From Streptomyces venezuelae (lineage in GTDB: Bacteria > Actinomycetota > Actinomycetes > Streptomycetales > Streptomycetaceae): a DNA stretch of 64,000 bases. Shown here one piece after another: positions 60,883-64,000 of the stretch; positions within the stretch are counted from its first letter, which is position 1; every line of letters begins with the position of its first letter. Position numbers and translations under genes: made by a program. A model generated the notes under the pieces. That model was not told the DNA's origin. It made no database searches and was given only the letters and a program-made list of their open reading frames with translations. The stretch is taken from contig NZ_CP029194.1 in assembly GCF_008642375.1 (NCBI RefSeq), positions 6,193,001-6,257,000 of the forward strand, in the 5' to 3' direction.

Positions 60883-63870
60883 ATGACGGTGCCGGGGCGC
60901 AGGAGCAGTACATTCTCTCGTCTGCTGCGACACGGATTCACCGATCCCTCGGGAGCCGAACGCCTCCTCGATCTCCCGGAGCTGTCCGCCCTCCGCGGCG
61001 ACGCCGTCCTCCTCGACGCCCTCGGCGCCACCGCCGACCCCGACCTCGCCCTCCGCGGCCTGGTCCGGCTCGTCGAGGCGCAGCCCGAGACCGAGCGGCA
61101 GACCCTCACCGCCACCCTGCTGTCCGCCAAGCCCTTCCGGGACCGGCTCCTCGGGGTGCTCGGCGCCTCCGAGGCGCTCGCCGACCACCTGGCCCGGCAC
61201 CCCCGCGACTGGGAGTCCCTCGTCACGTACGAGGCGGCCGACCTGCACCCGGGCGTCGCCGAGTTCGAGCGGGGCCTGGCCGAGGCCACCGACGCCGTCT
61301 CGCTGCGGGTCGCCTACCGCCGCTGCCTGCTCGCCATAGCGGCCCGGGACGTGTGCGGCACCACCGACGTCGCCCAGGCGGCCGCCGAGCTCGCCGACCT
61401 GGCGACGGCGACCCTGCGCGCCGCGCTCGCCATCGCGCGTACGGCCGCGCCCGCCGACGCCGCCCAGTGCCGGCTCGCCGTCATCGCGATGGGCAAGTGC
61501 GGCGGTCACGAGCTCAACTACGTCTCCGACGTGGACGTGATCTTCGTGGGGGAGCCCACCGAGGGCGCCGACGAGGGCAAGGCGATCCAGGCCGCGACCC
61601 GGCTCGCCTCGCACCTCATGCGGATCTGCTCCGAGACCACCGTCGAGGGCACCATCTGGCCGGTCGACGCCAACCTCCGCCCCGAGGGCCGCAACGGCCC
61701 CCTCGTCCGCACCCTCTCCTCCCACCTCGCCTATTACCAGCGCTGGGCGAAGACCTGGGAGTTCCAGGCCCTTCTGAAGGCGCGCGCGGTCGCCGGCGAC
61801 CCGGACCTCGGCGCCCAGTACATCGACGCCGTCTCCCCGCTCGTCTGGCAGGCCGCCGAGCGCGAGAACTTCGTCCCCGACGTGCAGAAGATGCGTCGCC
61901 GGGTCGTCGACAACATCCCCGCCGCCCAGGTCGAGCGCGAGCTCAAGCTCGGCCCCGGCGGCCTGCGGGACGTCGAGTTCGCCGTCCAGCTCCTCCAGCT
62001 CGTGCACGGCCGCAGCGACGCCACGCTGCACAGCGGCAAGACCCTGGACGCGCTCGCCGCGCTCGCTTCCGGCGGCTACATCGGCCGGGCGGACTCGGCC
62101 CAGCTCGACGAGGCGTACCGCTTCCTGCGGGGCATGGAGCACCGCATCCAGTTGTACCGGCTGCGCCGCACCCACCTCGTCCCCGAGGACGAGGCCGACC
62201 TGCGCCGCCTCGGCCGCTCCCTCGGCATGCGCACCGACCCGGTCGCCGAGCTCAACAAGGAGTGGAAGCGGCACGCGTCCGTCGTCCGCCGCCTCCACGA
62301 GAAGCTCTTCTACCGGCCGCTGCTCGACGCGGTCGCCCAGCTCGCCCCCGGCGAGATCCGGCTCAGCCCGAAGGCGGCCGGACAGCGCCTCGAAGCGCTC
62401 GGCTACCAGGACCCGGCCGCCGCCCTGCGCCACCTGGAGGCGCTGGCCTCCGGGGTGAGCCGCAAGGCCGCGATCCAGCGGACGCTGCTGCCCGTGCTGC
62501 TCGGCTGGTTCGCCGACTCGGCCGACCCGGACGCCGGCCTCCTCGGCTTCCGCAAGGTCTCGGACGCCCTCGGCAAGACCCCCTGGTACCTCCGGCTCCT
62601 CCGGGACGAGGGCGCCGCCGCCGAGAACCTCGCCCGGGTGCTCTCCGCCGGCCGCCTCGCCCCCGACCTGCTGCTGCGCGCCCCCGAGGCGGTCGCCATC
62701 CTCGGCGACCCGGAGGGGCTGAAGCCGCGCGGCCGGGACCACCTGGAGCAGGAGGTCCTGGCGGCGGTGGGCCGCGCGGACGACGCCGAGCAGGCCGTCG
62801 CGGCGGCCCGCGGGGTCCGTCGCAGGGAGCTGTTCCGTACCGCCGCGGCCGACCTCATCGGCTCGTACGGCACCGAGGACAACCCCCGCGAGACCGACCC
62901 CGGCGCCCTCGTCGACCGGGTGGGCGAGGCCGTCACCGACCTCAACGCGGCGACGATCGCCGGCGCCCTGCGGGCCGCCGTCCGCGCCGAGTGGGGCGAC
63001 GAGCTGCCGACCCGCTTCGCGGTCATCGGCATGGGCCGCTTCGGCGGCCACGAGCTCGGATACGGCTCCGACGCCGACGTGCTGTTCGTGCACGAGCCGC
63101 GCGAGGGCGTCGACGACCAGGAGGCGGCCCGGGCCGCGAACCGGGTGGTCGCGGAGATGCGGAGGCTGCTCCAGCTCCCTACGGCCGACCCACCTCTGCT
63201 CATTGACGCGGACCTGCGGCCCGAGGGCAAGAGCGGCCCCCTGGTCCGCACCCTGAAGTCGTACGAGGCCTACTACCGCCGCTGGTCGCTCGTCTGGGAG
63301 AGCCAGGCCCTGCTGCGCGCCGAGCCCATGGCGGGCGACCTGGACCTGGCCGACCGGTTCATCGAGCTCGTCGACCCGCTGCGCTACCCCGCCGAGGGCC
63401 TCGGCGAGGACGCGGTCCGCGAGATCCGCCGGCTCAAGGCCCGGATGGAGTCCGAGCGGCTGCCGCGCGGCGCCGACCCGACGCTCCACGCCAAGCTGGG
63501 GCGCGGCGGTCTGAGCGACGTCGAGTGGACGGTCCAGCTGCTCCAGATGCGGCACGGCTGGGCGGAACCGGGGCTGCGGACGACCCGTACCCGCGAGGCG
63601 CTCCGGGCCGCGCACGCGGTGGGCCTGATCCCGACGGACGAGGCGCAGACCCTCGACGAGGCCTGGGTCCTCGCCACCCGGGTCCGCAACGCGGTGATGC
63701 TGGTCCGCGGCCGCCCCGGCGACACCTTCCCCTCGGATCCGCGCGAGCTCGCGGCGGTCGGCCGGAACCTGGGGTACGAGTCCGGTCACGTCGGCGAGAT
63801 GGTCGACGACTACCGCCGCATCACGCGCCGCGCCCGGGCCATCGTCGAGGAGCTCTTCTACGGGGCGTAG
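60883..63870 (+). CDS. glnE: Bifunctional glutamine-synthetase adenylyltransferase/deadenylase
   Basis: A 995-residue nucleotidyltransferase with two homologous halves. Half 1 (deadenylase-type) has GKCGGHELNYVSDVDVIF near 205-222 and RPEGRNGPLVRT; half 2 (adenylyltransferase) has GRFGGHELGYGSDADVLF near 715-732 and RPEGKSGPLVRT. Each is followed by a helical GlnD_UR-type domain (LKLGPGGLRDVEF; AKLGRGGLSDVEW). It controls GlnA by adenylylation in response to PII. GGAGGG precedes the ATG at 60883. Gene pair with the GlnA2-type gene only 5 kb away; a terminator follows. Confidence 0.96.
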   Translation: MTVPGRRSSTFSRLLRHGFTDPSGAERLLDLPELSALRGDAVLLDALGATADPDLALRGLVRLVEAQPETERQTLTATLLSAKPFRDRLLGVLGASEALADHLARHPRDWESLVTYEAADLHPGVAEFERGLAEATDAVSLRVAYRRCLLAIAARDVCGTTDVAQAAAELADLATATLRAALAIARTAAPADAAQCRLAVIAMGKCGGHELNYVSDVDVIFVGEPTEGADEGKAIQAATRLASHLMRICSETTVEGTIWPVDANLRPEGRNGPLVRTLSSHLAYYQRWAKTWEFQALLKARAVAGDPDLGAQYIDAVSPLVWQAAERENFVPDVQKMRRRVVDNIPAAQVERELKLGPGGLRDVEFAVQLLQLVHGRSDATLHSGKTLDALAALASGGYIGRADSAQLDEAYRFLRGMEHRIQLYRLRRTHLVPEDEADLRRLGRSLGMRTDPVAELNKEWKRHASVVRRLHEKLFYRPLLDAVAQLAPGEIRLSPKAAGQRLEALGYQDPAAALRHLEALASGVSRKAAIQRTLLPVLLGWFADSADPDAGLLGFRKVSDALGKTPWYLRLLRDEGAAAENLARVLSAGRLAPDLLLRAPEAVAILGDPEGLKPRGRDHLEQEVLAAVGRADDAEQAVAAARGVRRRELFRTAAADLIGSYGTEDNPRETDPGALVDRVGEAVTDLNAATIAGALRAAVRAEWGDELPTRFAVIGMGRFGGHELGYGSDADVLFVHEPREGVDDQEAARAANRVVAEMRRLLQLPTADPPLLIDADLRPEGKSGPLVRTLKSYEAYYRRWSLVWESQALLRAEPMAGDLDLADRFIELVDPLRYPAEGLGEDAVREIRRLKARMESERLPRGADPTLHAKLGRGGLSDVEWTVQLLQMRHGWAEPGLRTTRTREALRAAHAVGLIPTDEAQTLDEAWVLATRVRNAVMLVRGRPGDTFPSDPRELAAVGRNLGYESGHVGEMVDDYRRITRRARAIVEELFYGA

Positions 63871-63896
63871 CCCTCCCGCACGTGCGAGAGGGCTAC
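63867..63896. terminator. Near-perfect palindromic terminator after glnE
   Basis: GTAGCCCTC (63867-63875) and GAGGGCTAC (63888-63896) are complementary, with the self-complementary CGCACGTGCG between them. The structure starts at the glnE stop and serves a convergent gene on the minus strand. Confidence 0.75.
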
Positions 63897-63917
63897 GGAG
63901 TCGAACGGCCTGTGAGG

Positions 63918-64000
63918 TTATCTGCGGGAACCGACCGGACGCTCCGCGTCCGTGTCCTCGCCCGCCCCGCGGTCCCCGTGCTCCCCGTCCTCCGACGCGG
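63918..64000 (-). CDS. C-terminal end of an unidentified minus-strand gene
   Basis: An open minus-strand frame runs from the window edge to TAA (complement of 63918-63920). It encodes about 26 residues: ASEDGEHGDRGAGEDT, then DAERPVGSRR. It is acidic and disordered, typical of Streptomyces protein tails, and lies past the glnE terminator in convergent orientation. No family can be told from this. Confidence 0.5.
   Translation of the reverse strand, partial: ASEDGEHGDRGAGEDTDAERPVGSRR

Noticed and set aside
1..64000. tRNA, rRNA, CRISPR arrays, insertion sequences and phage attachment sites
   Set aside because: I looked for typical tRNA arms, direct-repeat/spacer arrays, transposase motifs and terminal inverted repeats and saw none that hold.

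Overview
The window is high-GC actinomycete DNA and almost certainly Streptomyces. Evidence: GTG/TTG starts and GGAGG-type ribosome sites throughout, strong third-position GC bias, SARP and AfsR-like regulators, IdeR/DmdR-type iron boxes, an LAxTG sortase signal, an F420 enzyme, and a core gene set (map, panB, nadE, a GlnA2-type glutamine synthetase, glnE). From memory, this core set sits in a similar neighbourhood in S. coelicolor (around SCO2234-SCO2257).

Region 1 (1-11850) is the right-hand end of a biosynthetic gene cluster. It starts inside what looks like the C-terminal carrier domain of a PKS/NRPS. This is followed by a type II thioesterase, a KAS III-like acyltransferase with Ser in place of the catalytic Cys, a small DUF2568-like membrane protein, a SARP activator, a long FkbH-type glyceryl-ACP synthase, its stand-alone ACP, and a 14-TM DHA2-type exporter. 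Next come an ATP-grasp-like protein that lacks its ATP-binding lobe and a complete E1alpha/E1beta/E2 2-oxoacid dehydrogenase. A plausible reading is that the FkbH protein and ACP make a glycerate-derived acyl unit, the KAS III-like enzyme transfers an acyl group to O or N, and the dehydrogenase supplies acyl-CoA from a 2-oxo acid.

Region 2 (11.9-22.5 kb) is mixed chromosomal content: a possible I66-type protease inhibitor, an NTF2-like protein, an SDR, a Tat-exported PhoD phosphodiesterase, a Gfo/Idh/MocA oxidoreductase, a Bcr/CflA transporter, a lipoprotein, an Rsm22 methyltransferase homologue, a dimethylarginine hydrolase, an orphan Prim-Pol-domain protein and another lipoprotein.

Region 3 (21.5-33.9 kb) is an iron and heme acquisition island. 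It holds efeO-efeB-efeU with a trailing lipoprotein, the heme ABC importer hmuTUV, two HtaA-domain surface proteins (one membrane-anchored, one with an LAATG sorting signal), a PhzF-like protein and heme oxygenase. Three iron boxes lie upstream of efeO, between hmuT and the first htaA gene, and upstream of heme oxygenase.

Region 4 (33.9-64 kb) is core chromosome. It contains map, an MFS exporter, npdG, an M50 protease, a 1121-residue AfsR-like regulator, a DrrAB-like ABC exporter, panB, a TetR-type remnant, an EEP-family membrane protein, a second MFS pump, nadE, a DUF998/hydrolase pair, a CBS protein, a DUF305/DUF3105 pair, the GlnA2-type synthetase, small enzymes, a secreted PIG-L deacetylase and glnE. 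The window ends in the 3' end of a minus-strand gene. I found no tRNA, rRNA, CRISPR array, insertion sequence or attachment site.
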